From the NCBI GenBank assembly GCA_035578155.1, contig JAPWDM010000006.1, positions 49,967,529 through 50,031,528 of the forward strand: DNA of 64,000 nucleotides, in the 5' to 3' direction. Of the stretch, positions 26,226-37,836 are shown one piece after another; positions within the stretch are counted from its first letter, which is position 1; every line of letters begins with the position of its first letter. This DNA comes from Brachynemurus nebulosus (Eukaryota; Arthropoda; Insecta; Neuroptera; Myrmeleontidae). Under the pieces are notes generated by a model. It was not told the DNA's origin. It worked only from the letters and a program-made list of their open reading frames with translations, and did not search any database. The translations under genes were made by a program, and so were the position numbers.

Positions 26226-27960
26226 TGTTTGACGTTTATAAATGCGAAATTGAGTTTGTTGATTTGTGTGTTTGTTCATTTGACTTGCTTTTACGCTTCA
26301 ACGACTTAACCAGTCAACTTGAAATTTTGCACAGGCATAGCTTGGGAGATGGAGACGGTTATAGGCCATCTTTTAAACCGGGAAAATAAATCATTCCCTA
26401 GGGAAACATTATGACAATTATGACAGTTGACTATTAACCCTAGAATCATACGTACTCGTCAAAACGACGAACGAACTTCTCTACCTGCTCCAATATTACA
26501 ACTTGTCGGTACCTGCTTGCTGTGAAACTTCTGTTATCTAATTTATTTGCTATTATAACACATAAGACATATAAATTTTGTTTATAGCTATTTTCGTTTT
26601 TTTTATACTGAAATAGTGTGCGTCAAAAGGACTACGATGTATGATTAACCTATATTTTTTTTAAAAGTTTTTGTACTCCACATATAAAAGTTTTCCTAAT
26701 TTTTCTAAAATTTATTAAAGATATGCATGTTATAATTAATTTATTCAATGATTATGATAATGTGAATGATGATTACAGCTGTTTGATTTATAGAGACGAC
26801 ATAATACTGAAGTTTTAATATATTGAATCGAAAACTAAAGAATGCATTTCAAGTGACTTAATAAAAGGTTAACAATTCATTTTGTGGAAAATATTTTAAT
26901 TTTTATTATTTTTTGAGATCTTATTCGAAAAACTACTAACAAATTCTAAAAAATTTACAAGTGTGCCTAATGGGGAAATAACTACATATCTATAGGAATA
27001 TTTGTGACTGAGAAATTTCACATTCTGTAAAGTCACACATGTCCCCTGACTCATAATAGTTCATAAATTAATTATTTGAAAGGCATGTTTTATGATACAA
27101 CTGATGTATTTATCTATTTTTTAATTTTTATAGTGAAAATATGCTTTGATAAAAAGATTAAAAAAATTAATAAATATTTATATTAAGAAATTTTTCCAAA
27201 TCCAATTTTTTTAAATATTTTGTTCGCTTTTATAGTATTGTTATGTAAAAAAAATGTTTTTTGCAAATAAACTCTAAAACTCCCCGTAAAAACTCCATTC
27301 GTCGAAACGACGCCGATGTATGATTAACTTGACTCGTAGACCAACGTATGATTCTAGGGTTAAAAAGCGGATTATTGGTTTCAGAGTACGAATATTGTTA
27401 ACAGAGGGGTTGGAAAAGAACATAGACGACTTTTTACCCTGGGAAAACATCTCATTCCTGTGGGAAATCTCATTTCTGTGGAAAAATATATTTTAAATGG
27501 AACAGAAAAGGATTCCTACAGTTTGTTCGAACTCTGTTTGTTAGCAGATAGAACGATGTACAGCGGTAAACATAGGTTTTTACACCGAGAAAGTATCTGA
27601 TTCTCGAGGGAAAATGTTTTTGAAATGAAACAATGAAATAATGACAACTGATTGTTTAAAAAATGGAAGATTGATCTTAAACATTGCATATTATTTACAG
27701 CGGGGATAGAAGGGAACACAGACTACTCTCTCCACCGAGAAAATATCTGAATCCTGTAAGAAGTCTTATTCCCGTGGGAAAGTATATCTGAAACGATAAA
27801 AAAGGATCACAGACTTCATTTCAACTTTGCATATTGTTAAAACAATGTTATAGTCTACTTTTTACCCCGCGAAAACATTTTTTTTCTGTGGGAAAATGAA
27901 AGTACTTTTTATTTATACTTTTGAACTAGATGTCATAATTTCAAGAGCCACGAATGGAAG
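26226..27960 (+). mobile_element. Helitron-like element, split by a piggyBac MITE
   Basis: The 5' portion reads TTTATAAATGCGAAATTGAG, then a GTTTGTT-rich patch, then the CAGTCAACTTGAAATTTTGCACAG phrase region, matching the start of the copies at 35069 and (reversed) 58520. It continues after the insertion as several degenerate monomers with ACTTTTTACC and GGAAAAC/GGGAAA motifs and ends near ACTAGATGTCATAATTTCA, which matches the 3' region of the 57643 copy, but the terminal GC-rich hairpin is gone. piggyBac sits at 26438-27359; the uninterrupted equivalent is seen at about 35235-35252. Confidence 0.65.
26438..27359. mobile_element. Non-autonomous piggyBac element, copy 1
   Basis: The 922-bp element has 16-bp perfect inverted ends CCCTAGAATCATACGT and is flanked by TTAA on both sides (26434-26437 and 27360-27363). 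CCCTAG ends with a TTAA target are the known signature of piggyBac. Both ends carry subterminal CGTC-AAAACGACG / CGTCGAAACGACG blocks. No transposase frame remains. The host Helitron-like element gives the empty site (GACTATTAAAAAGCGG) at about 35240. Confidence 0.95.
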
Positions 27961-27987
27961 GGCTGGGCAGGTTCCAGCACACACTAC

Positions 27988-28127
27988 GCCGTCACAAGTA
28001 TGGGCACACCTTGACTCAAGGTATGTCGCGGTTCACTTTTGACTCGGTACTGTATTTAATGTTTTGGTACATTGCCGTGTCAAAAGTATGGGCACTCCTG
28101 AGGTTAAAATGTGCCCATACTTTTGAC
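27988..28127. repeat. GTATGGGCAC inverted repeats, possible Tc1/mariner remnant
   Basis: A perfect 17-bp stem GTCAAAAGTATGGGCAC (28079-28095) pairs with 28111-28127 across a 15-base loop. A third related motif, GTCACAAGTATGGGCAC, lies at 27992. Repeated termini of this kind recall Tc1/mariner ends, but no TA-flanked boundary or transposase is visible. Confidence 0.5.
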
Positions 28128-28820
28128 AACGTGAAGTTTCTAATTCCGTTCGTAAATATTTAATTTGTTATTTCGTTTACTAGAACACTTAAAACAAAAA
28201 CGTCCCTTTCATGCCACTTTTCCCCTACAACGCCTTCCCATATCTTATAATTAATAAGAAGCTACGGGTTGCAGGCTGCAGCCTATGCGCCGTTTTTTAA
28301 AATTTAATTTTGAATCAAATAGGTACGTATGAAGTTTTATATTTAAAATAAATGTATCTCTTAATGTATAATACTAAACTAGTTAGCATTTCGTTTTTAA
28401 ATTTTAATTAATGATTCGTGGAATATAAAAGAACAAAATGTACCTACCGGGGGAAAAATTAGGCTTTTTTTCTGCAACTCTGAATAAATCCTTAATTTAT
28501 TGAATATCAGTGCAACTTGGTAGACTTTGCAATTACTATAGTAGCCCCCTTTCATCTACAACACTCACAATCAATGCATAAAATCTTAGATATTGGTTTT
28601 ATTATCTTGTTGAAAACTGAACATTCACAAAATTATTAATAATTGTAATCAATTAATTTACAGTTGAATTGCCATAGTTCCTGGATGTTAAAAATTTTTG
28701 AGAAAAATTTATTTTGACATACTTACACTTATATAATGTTTTTACAGCGTAGAGAAACAATTCTACTCTTAAATATGGTATCGTTGCTTTGTCACTTTTC
28801 ACAGCAAAATAACAGAAAAA

Positions 28821-28858
28821 CACGAGTCGACTTTCGACTTTTACACCATCATCAGGTG
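28821..28858 (-). ncRNA. Hammerhead-like core, left arm
   Basis: Minus-strand mirror of the motif in the right arm. CTGATGA is at 28849-28855 and GAAA at 28832-28835. It differs from the right arm at one base in the stem II region (GTC instead of GCC). Function unproven. Confidence 0.3.
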
Positions 28859-29584
28859 AAAAACTTAACTAAAAATTGCTCTTTTTGGCGAAAACTATTT
28901 ATAATATAGATCGGAGCAAATAATGCATTGGTGGGGGATGCTAGAGACAGAGACAGAGACAGATACAATCACAGTATACAATAAAATTAAAAATTTTTGT
29001 ATTGTTTGCAAAGGTAGTTTACAGCGAAATTTATTTTTAAAAACTGGTTAGGTCCAATATTATTAAATTGACCGGAGCACACTGGGGAAAACCAGACACG
29101 TGAAAACAGCGGCGAACGACAATTACCAGAAACAAAGGAAATCATACAGACATCTGTCTGTTGATATGCACGAGGGGTTACACCCAGCAGGTAGCTGCTT
29201 TTGTTAAACTAAAAGGTTTGTTAAATGAAGTAGCAGCTACAAAAGCAGCTACCTGCTGGGTGTAACCCCTCGTGCATATCAACAGACAGATGTCTGTATG
29301 ATTTCCTTTGTTTCTGGTAATTGTCGTTCGCCGCTGTTTTCACGTGTCTGGTTTTCCCCAGTGTGCTCCGGTCAATTTAATAATATTGGACCTAACCAGT
29401 TTTTAAAAATAAATTTCGCTGTAAACTACCTTTGCAAACAATACAAAAATTTTTAATTTTATTGTATACTGTGATTGTATCTGTCTCTGTCTCTGTCTCT
29501 AGCATCCCCCACCAATGCATTATTTGCTCCGATCTATATTATAAATAGTTTTCGCCAAAAAGAGCAATTTTTAGTTAAGTTTTT

Positions 29585-29622
29585 CACCTGATGATGGTGT
29601 AAAAGCCGAAAGTCGACTCGTG
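29585..29622 (+). ncRNA. Hammerhead-like core, right arm
   Basis: In order: CAC (29585-29587), CTGATGA (29588-29594), a 13-base stem II region, GAAA (29608-29611), a tiny palindromic stem III region (AGTCGACT), C (29619), GTG (29620-29622). CAC and GTG can pair as stem I exactly where a hammerhead needs it, and the C sits at the cleavage position. Against this, stem II has a mismatched first pair and would need a bulged U to form its GG/CC pairs, and stem I is only three base pairs. Hammerhead motifs are known in Penelope-like elements. This is a candidate by topology only. Confidence 0.35.
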
Positions 29623-29768
29623 TTTTTCTGTTATTTTGCTGTGAAAAGTGACAAAGCAACGATACCATATTTAATATGGATTTTCACAAAGTAAACCTGT
29701 CTAGTATTAATTCTACTCTTAATACAGTTTACTGTGACTTACAGTTAGTTAATACATATATGATCAAA

Positions 29769-29812
29769 GGTGGATCTACTTGCAGAATTTAAATTCTGCA
29801 AGTAGATCCACC
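29769..29812. repeat. Perfect 44-bp palindrome
   Basis: Two 22-base halves, starting GGTGGATCTACTTGCAGAAT, are exact reverse complements with no spacer. It lies 47 bases after the foldback at 28759-29722 and is not part of its arms. Confidence 0.9.
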
Positions 29813-30410
29813 GAAAATCATTATATTCAACTATTTTTAAAGTAACATAGGTGATAAAGACGCATTGTTTTCGAGTAGTTGTAGGTCTTTTCTATGTCAT
29901 TAGGGATTGTAATGATTTTTTCCTTTACCTCCAATTCGATATTTTTTAACAAAACCGGTCTTTTTAAGGGCTTAGACATATAAAAGTAAGTATTGCCAAA
30001 AAAATAAAGTATTTAGGTATATCTGACTACAAGCTATTTACCGGTACTACAATTCCTACTTATCGTTTCGGACCCTGTTAAAGCATTCGTTACAAATAAA
30101 ATTTTAATAGTTAGTTTATATTTTCTATACAGCAGTAAGATTTTACTAGTAACATCATTGAAAATCATTAGTACTCGTATAAGATTTTAATTTAAACAAA
30201 TTAAAATGTATTCCTCTCACGTTACCGAGTAGGTACATAATTCTACTTAATCTCATTTAATTTAGAAATCACAAAACTTTGAATTTACTTATATAATAGA
30301 AACTAGAATTTTTTCAAGTTATTTTTCTACCACCCTTGCTGTTAAATTTTAGTTTATAGGGTTAACCGATTATAAACTTGTGAAATGTACAGATAGTTAT
30401 ATAGGTACCA
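29813..30410. other. Non-coding spacer
   Basis: No gene or bounded repeat supported. Confidence 0.5.
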
Positions 30411-30862
30411 TGTGAGTTTTTTGAGAGTTGCCATTTTTATTACAAACAAATTTGTATGATAGAAATGGTACTGGAAAAGGTTCTTTTCTTGGACGTAATG
30501 GAAATGTAACCAACCAGAACACTATCGGTTGCAGTAGCCTCAAGTACATATACATATTTTTACCGCCTAACTGATAAATTAAAGAAAAATTAAAAAATTA
30601 AACTTGGGTAAAAATTTTTTTTTTGCTCATTTATGTTGTTAATTAATACATTTGATCAGTTTTATCAAAAAAAAATAATATATATAGTCTCATTTAAAAA
30701 TCTATAAGTTTGTATCATAACTCGAAAACCATAAGAGCTATAAAGCTCCTGACTATAGCAATCGGTTGCCCCCGTCGATATCTGCAACTCTTATTTGAAC
30801 AATTTTTAGATTAAATCAACAGTTTGGCTGTAATAAAAATGGCAACTCTCAAAAAACTCACA
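30411..30862. mobile_element. 452-bp TIR element with TGTGAGTTTTTTGAGAG ends
   Basis: The first 34 bases, starting TGTGAGTTTTTTGAGAGTTG, are the exact complement of the last 34. No clear target duplication is visible. A diverged copy of one end occurs at about 23429-23470. Non-coding; superfamily not assigned. Confidence 0.8.
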
Positions 30863-30869
30863 CACTAGT

Positions 30870-30960
30870 ATCAACCAAGTAGCCGAGCGAACTTGAGCGC
30901 TGGTATTCTCAACCCAAAGATAACTCAAAGATTCGGACCCCGGGAACGGTTACGCTCGTG
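30870..30960 (+). ncRNA. tRNA-like head of a SINE
   Basis: TAGCCGAGCGA (30880-30890) matches a Pol III A box, followed by a Leu-like GAGCGCTGG, and GATTCGGACCCCGGG (30930-30944) resembles a B box, about 40 bases downstream. This is the layout of a tRNA-derived SINE head. It does not fold into a complete tRNA: there is no convincing acceptor stem, and the B box departs from GGTTCGA. It abuts the 452-bp element just upstream. No poly-A or body could be delimited. Confidence 0.5.
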
Positions 30961-33589
30961 AAAGTTTTTCAGCAGTTTCTTCACAATTCTAGACAAATAT
31001 TAGCATATCTAGCAGTTTCACATACATAAATGTATGACGTAAAATTTAGATAAACAAAGTATGATAAATAATGATGTTGGTGACGTTTGTTGTAAACAAG
31101 AAGCCGTAAAAACATTATATCAAACCCCTTTATAATTATTATTACTATTATACTCATATTATTTTGTAATTTACCAGTTACTATCTTTGCTCTTTGATTT
31201 TATCAAGCCAGTATTAAAGAAGATGATATACTGTAATATTGGCACAATAGAAATTGAAGTGGAAATTGCATTGTGTTTCTGTGAATGATCTATTTCTATT
31301 TGACGGACGACATATTATTATTATATTTGTGAACATACAAACATAGAGTAAGCCGAAGTACCCATACCATATTGTGTATAGAAAGTTGGGGTTACCGATT
31401 GATGATCGTTTGACATCCGAAATGCTTTCTGTTGTATGTGTTGACAGGTATTAATATCTTCATTTAAATAATCGCTATTATGCTCTTGTGTAATATAAAC
31501 TTTGATTAATTTGAGAACTACAATGTCTTGTTGCGTTTGTTCATTTTGATTGATTTAGTTCGTTCCATTGTACTTAAATATATTCCATACGATCATCTAA
31601 CTACACTAGATAATAGCGTTCAAGCAAGTGTTAACAAAAGAGAATCGTACCTCTATCCAATAACGAACATTCATTTTTTCCGTTAGTCGATTTTTTTCTC
31701 ATCTTCATTTAACGAAATCTATCTTTTGTTTTGAACAAAAGAATACGTAATTTTAATAATAAATGGTTGATGAAAAAAAAGACATTCGAAAATTTGATAT
31801 ATTTGACGTAATTAATTTCATTTTTTTATGAATTTATATTTGAAAAAAGAAATCTGTGTATTTAAATTAGACAATCATAATTTTTTGTGGTTTGGTGGCC
31901 GTTTGTTCGTTTGTGTGCCGGGAATCGAAATGATTATAATAATAATATTATTACAATTGTATTGGCCGATGGGCATTATATTCTTATCTTTTGTTGCCAA
32001 GTTCAGATTATTATTATTTCAAAATCAGAAAATTTATGTCTTTATTTTTGAATTTCATTGGAAGTAAGAATTAAAATATGTGCAATTACTTTTTCTTTTT
32101 CTTTTTATATGATAAAATATTACCTACCACTAGTTGCGTTTGATGTAAAAATTGAGCAACCATTGAAAATTGTTTTTTTCTTCTTTTCTACGAGTATGTA
32201 CTGTTAGTGACAATATTTTATAAACTATAACACTATTTTAAAAACTGTTGCATACGGGTATTTCTCATGTAACACGGTAGTTCGATTTCTGGGAAAATTA
32301 ATGTTTGACTAACAATAAGTTTAAACCTTTCTTCAGCTTTTTTTAAGTTTCCAGTTTAACAATCGTCATTGTATTATAGGAAACCGTCTTACACAAAAAT
32401 TTTTAGATTTGCCTTACCGTGTCAAAATGTGACCGTGTTGTAAGAAAGACACCTATACTCCTACCAAGGTATTGGGTATATTTATTTAGATTTATATGCA
32501 AATAAACTTCTGTAACCCGTTGCTTGCCTAAGCTTCTTAGAGCTAAATCAGACTTCCCACCTGAATTTTTTCAATTATTTTTATAAAAATATTTTAATTA
32601 TATCGAATTTGCCACTAAATTTCAAGAGTTGTTGTACTAATACAAAACGCTTAGCTAAAAATTTGTGTAATATTATGTAATCATACTTTGAAACTATATA
32701 ATCATATTATTTCACAAGTAATCCTTTAAAATTTTTAAACTGAAATTAAAACTGTTCTCATTTCTTAAGATATTAAACAAATCGTCGATAAATATTGTTA
32801 AACATCTACAAACCGTACTAATATATAAGCCGATTAAAACTATAACTGTTTCTTAACTATTTTTAATAAGTAGTAATAAAATTTAAGAGAAAAAAAATGA
32901 TTAAATATCACAACAGGAATTTAGTCCAACAAAACATCTATTACGAAATTATTTTTATTTATTAAAAATTTCATTTATGAAAAAAAACGATAATTATTAA
33001 AAAGATTATTTAATAATTATATATTTATAATTTATTGCTAAAAAATAACAATAATTATAATGTATTCAATACTGATAACTTTGATTATGTTATAATTCTG
33101 ATGATAATAGACTAAAATTTTATTTCAGGGTTCATGGTTTATCATGTTGAATGGTCCAAATTTGGGGCAGATTATCACATTGTACAGAATTGTTTTCAAA
33201 TGTTGTTTTTATTGTTATTAATAATCACTTTTTTGTTTTTTTTTCCTTTTTTTTATTTTTGGTTACAATACGGATATATAATTAATGTACTCCATTAAGT
33301 AAATTATACTTATAACTTTACTATTGTGTGTTAATTTTTTATAATTTAGATAAAATCAAAGTGTCTGCATAGTTATGTCTGATTCATAGACACATTTTAG
33401 TAATTTAAATTATTTCCTGTTTCACTATTTGTAAAAGAATAAGTGGTGTAAGGTAATCAAATTAAATAATTAACATTTAAAAGGGGAGGGCACCCAGAAT
33501 AAATATTAATAATTTCGCAATTTTTATGAAATTTCGCTGGTGTGTAGAATAGGCAAAATTAAGAGACCCATCTTCCACATTTACAGGGT
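30961..33589. other. Non-coding AT-rich stretch
   Basis: About 2.6 kb with no supported gene. The 79-codon frame at 31828-32067 is hydrophobic and starts within AT-rich DNA, with no recognisable motif. Confidence 0.5.
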
Positions 33590-33620
33590 GAAACCAGCCC
33601 TTAAAGTTGGGGCTGGTTTC
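33590..33620. repeat. Small GC-rich hairpin
   Basis: An 11-bp perfect stem GAAACCAGCCC / GGGCTGGTTTC with a 9-base loop, in a locally GC-richer patch (33480-33640) that may be the remains of a mobile element. Confidence 0.7.
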
Positions 33621-35068
33621 TCTTCAAATCCTACCCCTTATGTAATTGTAATATATGTAACTAAAGTATAAAATAATGATATGGAAGGCATTTTTTGTAG
33701 ACAAAATGTCTACAAAGCCGATATTATTAATATTAATATATAGTTATTCAAAATTATGAATTTTGCTCGAAAGAACACTCGGAACTGTTTTTATGCCTAA
33801 TCGACATTTCTCAAACCAACCATATCAGTTAATTGATCTGTGAAGTCACTGAGACTGATTCTATTTTAAGCTTATCGAGGTAAATTCAAGACTAAACTTT
33901 TGCATTCTTTGCGTTTACTGTCAACTTTGGCTTCAGATTTTTGATATTAATTCAATATTTTAAGGGTTGTGGTAAACTTCTAAAGATACTCTTCTCTTGC
34001 GTCCATAGTTATCTATGTGAAACTATATTCGTGAAAACAAATCAGTCTTCCCCACTGCTAAAGAATTTTGTCGTTTTGCAGCAACTTTTATCGTTTACGA
34101 TCAAATTTTTGTACATAACTGTACTTTTAAATCAAATCTCACAATAACAAATAAAATTAAAATTTGAGCATATACGATGACCTTGAACAAATAAAAATCG
34201 AAATAAATTTTTTGTGTTTGTAATTATTTAAAAAGAAAAAATTGTTGGATCAAAGATCAATGCAACTGTATAAAACACGTTTTCTTATTGTTTCTTTTTT
34301 TCGAGAATAATTACAATGAAAGGAAACGTTATAATAATTTATGATGTTTTTGGAAATTATTGTATATTGCATATACATTCAAATTGCCACGTCATTAAAC
34401 TTTCAATTTGCCACTCTTCTATAACTTCAAAGGATTATTCTTACATTTTCTGTTGATTTTGGAAAAAGTAAAAAAAGGCCAATTACCAAAAAGAAAAATA
34501 TATTCAGAACGATATGAACGAGACAAAACAAAGACACTGAAAAATACAGTTGTCGTTTATCAAAAAAAAAGAAAAAATACTGAAATAATAGTTAATATTT
34601 CCCATTACATATGAATAATTCCACGCATCTCCCTCGTTTATATTATTGGACTGGTTGTGTGTGGAACATATATGGATGACATATCTTTTGGATGATCGCA
34701 TCTATTTCCTATTCACTCTTCAAAGAGCATCATAATATGGCACTATTTATTTTTCTATTCAATGATCAAGAAACGACACAAATTCAAACCATTACGCAAT
34801 GTATAGGTACGTTAGAATGTTTTGGATGTTGGAGTATTCAGTAAACGTTGATAGAATGGATACCACCCATTGATCTCTTCGGAATAACTGGCTGGTTATT
34901 ATAAATAAATATTTGGTTTATAAAAAAAAATGTTTTATTTAATTAAAATTTACTTTAATATTCGCGTATACATATGTGTAAAAGTTCAAAGCGACAAATG
35001 TGTGCTTTGTGAACTTACTTAAATTAGAGTCATGGTTCAATCAGCAAGACTGATCAGACAAATCTTAA
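33621..35068. other. Non-coding stretch
   Basis: No supported gene or bounded repeat. Short frames at 33941-34147 and 34408-34614 have noise-like composition. Confidence 0.45.
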
Positions 35069-35365
35069 TCCTAACTAATATTATAAATACGAAAGTGAGT
35101 TTGTTTGTTTGTTTGACTCGCACCAGTCAACTTTGTACAGACATGGCTTGGAGCCTTGGGAGGCAATGACGGTTATAGGCCACCTTTTAACCCGAGAAAA
35201 TATTTCATTCTCGAGGGAAAATATATTTAATCAAGACAGTTGACTATTAAAAAGCGGATGAATCGTTTCAAATTTTGTATATTGCTAACAGAGGGGCAAA
35301 AAAGGACATTGGCTACTTTTAATCTCGGTTAAACATCTCAGTCTTGTGGGAAACGTGCAATTGTT
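35069..35365 (+). mobile_element. Helitron-like element, 5' part
   Basis: It starts TCCTAACTAATATTATAAAT after an A, as a Helitron 5' end would, then has GTTTGTTTGTTTG and the CAGTCAACTTTGTACAGACATGG phrase region and monomer motifs (TTTTAACCCGAGAAAATA). It fades out near 35365 without a 3' terminus. It preserves the empty site (ACAGTTGACTATTAAAAAGC) of the piggyBac insertion at 26438. Confidence 0.6.
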
Positions 35366-35504
35366 TGATGACGTCCAAAATTGAAACAAATAAAGTAAAA
35401 TTAGACGTAGGTACCCTGTTTTTTGTCTCTTTTCTTTTGTCCTTTTTATATTCAAGTAACTGCAATAAGTCAGGATTTAAGTAAAATAATTTCAGGAAAT
35501 TTTT

Positions 35505-35710
35505 AACAAGGTGAGCAAGAGTCTTGCTTTTCTTTCTTGCTTTTGTCTTGGTCTTGCTCACTTGAGTCTTGGTATTGGTCTTGCGACCATACCTGTAGTC
35601 TCACTCTTGGTCTTGCTAAAGAATGTACAGTCCTGGTTTTGAAAAAAGTGCAAGACCAAAACAAGACTGCAATATCAAATATAATTTTGCTCATCGCTAG
35701 TTGAAAGGGT
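35505..35710. repeat. CTTGGT/CAAGAC-rich degenerate repeat
   Basis: Imperfect repetition of TCTTG/GGTCTTG over about 200 bp. AGGTGAGCAAGAG at the left and TTTTGCTCATCGC at the right look like weak inverted ends; the ATTTTGCTCAT motif recurs at 35760-35772. Lys/Gln/Asp-rich frames on the minus strand come from this low complexity. Confidence 0.6.
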
Positions 35711-36927
35711 GAGGAGTGTTAGACCTCATCATCTGTTCTCTGGATCGGTGTTCGAACACAATTTTGCTCATTATTAGTTATAAATATTTTATTTCTTCCC
35801 GACACTTCCACCATTATTTCTATTTGATGTATTTTCAATGTACAGATACAATCAACTATCTTTTTTCCGCCCCGATTATTTACACCACAATTAAAATATT
35901 TATTTGAAAGATAAAGGAAATTTTATTTTTATTCTGTTGTTTATGAAAAATCAATTGAAATAATAATAACAATTTTTTTTTATAAAAAATTCCATTGTGT
36001 CTGCATTTCATAAGGAAATAATTAAACATTATAAGTTCGTCTAAACAAATAAAGGTTATATACTTGTGTATCAAAAAATCTGCAGACAGTTTTTTATTTG
36101 CGCGAGTAATTAACTTGTATGAACAAATAATTTTCTCGTAATCTTACACCAGATAAATAAATCGTAGAAATTTCCTATTTTCACAAAAATTTCATTTTTA
36201 TCAATAAAATCACTGTTTTATAGTAATTGAGTCTTGTAATCGCCTTGTAGTTTATTTGTCTATCGTATTCAATAAACATTTTTTTCCACAAAACCACTTC
36301 ATAATATTATATTTTTATAAAAAAAAAAAGTTTTAATATTCAGGAAATATATCATCAATAAAAAAAAAACATATCATGAAAAACTATTGATAGAGTAGTG
36401 CGCTGTGCGACCATATAATAATAGAAAAACGATTATACCAATATTTCAATGTTACTATATAACATTTTTTACTTTGTAAAATTTTATTCAGTAGTGGTAC
36501 TATACTCTCTGCGGCATTATTTACTGTGGTATATTGTAATTTTATTATTTCCTACTGCAGTTTAATTTAAATTTTTATAAAGCGAAACAAATAAAAAATA
36601 ATGGAATCATTATTAATTCTGTATTTCATTCGTTGTATCTAATACTATCACTGTAATATATCAGATTTGTACAATTGATTTTTTTATTTGTTTGTCAAAA
36701 ATATGATAAAATCTTTTTTTTTTTATTATTAAAAATGATATTATAAGATTCATATAGGAATACATATATGTAAATATGAAGTAGATAAAAATTTAGTGTA
36801 TCACAGCGTGTAACTGATCGCTGTAATATTTTTTGGAAAAAATACAGCAAAAACCAAATCGGTTCTAATAGAATTTTCTAAACTAGACGTCGGTCAACTG
36901 CAAGATTCCTGATTTAGAGTATCGACT
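35711..36927. other. Non-coding AT-rich stretch
   Basis: No supported gene. CAGGGGTGGGCAAA at 36928-36941 looks like a hAT terminus, but no partner end was found. Confidence 0.45.
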
Positions 36928-37136
36928 CAGGGGTGGGCAAATGGTCGATCGCGAACAGTTCAAATTTAACAAATTTAACAAAATGGCGGAGTTTTAAAAA
37001 AAAGTTTCAAATTTTACGTGAAAATTTGATGATTTTTGGCCTGCAAAAATTACATTTTTTATTCGATCGGAAAACTGGTTGTTCATGGCACGAAGAAACA
37101 TATAAAATAAGCTGCAATAAGAATCAAATCGATTGG

Positions 37137-37836
37137 ATGATTTGTCTTCGAATTATAACTGCAGCAAATTTGAAAAATGTAATTTTTCTTTACCTTACCT
37201 TTTAGATTTAACCCTAGAATCATACGTACTCGTCAAAACGACGAACGAACTTCTCTACATGCACCAATACTACAACTTGTCGGTGCCTGCTTGCTGTGAA
37301 ACTTCTGTTATCTAATTTATTTGTTATTATAACACATAAGACGTATAAATTTTGTTTATAACTATTGTCGTTTTTATTATACTGAAATAGTGTGCGTCAA
37401 AAGGACGACGATGTATGATTAACCTATATTTTTTTTAATGATTCTGTACTCCACATATAAAAATTTTCCTAATTTTTCTAAAATTTATGATTTGTCTTCG
37501 AATTATAACTGCAGCAAATTTGAAAAATGTAATTTTTCTTTACCTTACCTTTTAGATTTAACCCTAGAATCATACGTACTCGTCAAAACGACGAACGAAC
37601 TTCTCTACATGCACCAATACTACAACTTGTCGGTGCCTGCTTGCTGTGAAACTTCTGTTATCTAATTTATTTGTTATTATAACACATAAGACGTATAAAT
37701 TTTGTTTATAACTATTGTCGTTTTTATTATACTGAAATAGTGTGCGTCAAAAGGACGACGATGTATGATTAACCTATATTTTTTTTAATGATTCTGTACT
37801 CCACATATAAAAATTTTCCTAATTTTTCTAAAATTT
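37137..37836. repeat. Tandem duplication of a 350-bp unit
   Basis: Bases 37137-37486 recur at 37487-37836 with no difference noticed by eye, and the overlapping frames translate identically. The unit spans the junction: about 75 bp of the family G element plus the first 275 bp of piggyBac, so there are now two left piggyBac ends. AT occurs at the joins as microhomology. Removing one unit leaves a 921-bp piggyBac, matching the 922 bp of copy 1. Confidence 0.95.

Larger units (their letters stand above)
28759..29722. mobile_element. Near-perfect 435-bp-arm foldback with 14-bp flanking repeats
   Basis: Arms at 28769-29203 and 29240-29674 are complementary over 435 bp without indels; only one mismatch was noticed. 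They enclose a 36-base loop. The direct repeat AATTCTACTCTTAA lies immediately outside at 28759-28772 and 29709-29722. The right arm continues 34 bases further than the left (TATGGATTTTCACAAAG...). A ~14-bp target duplication with an asymmetric end is more like retroelement insertion with internal inversion than a DNA transposon. Each arm contains a CTGATGA...GAAA block. The likely parent is a Penelope-like or other retroelement tail, but no reverse transcriptase is present, so this is inference. Confidence 0.75.
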
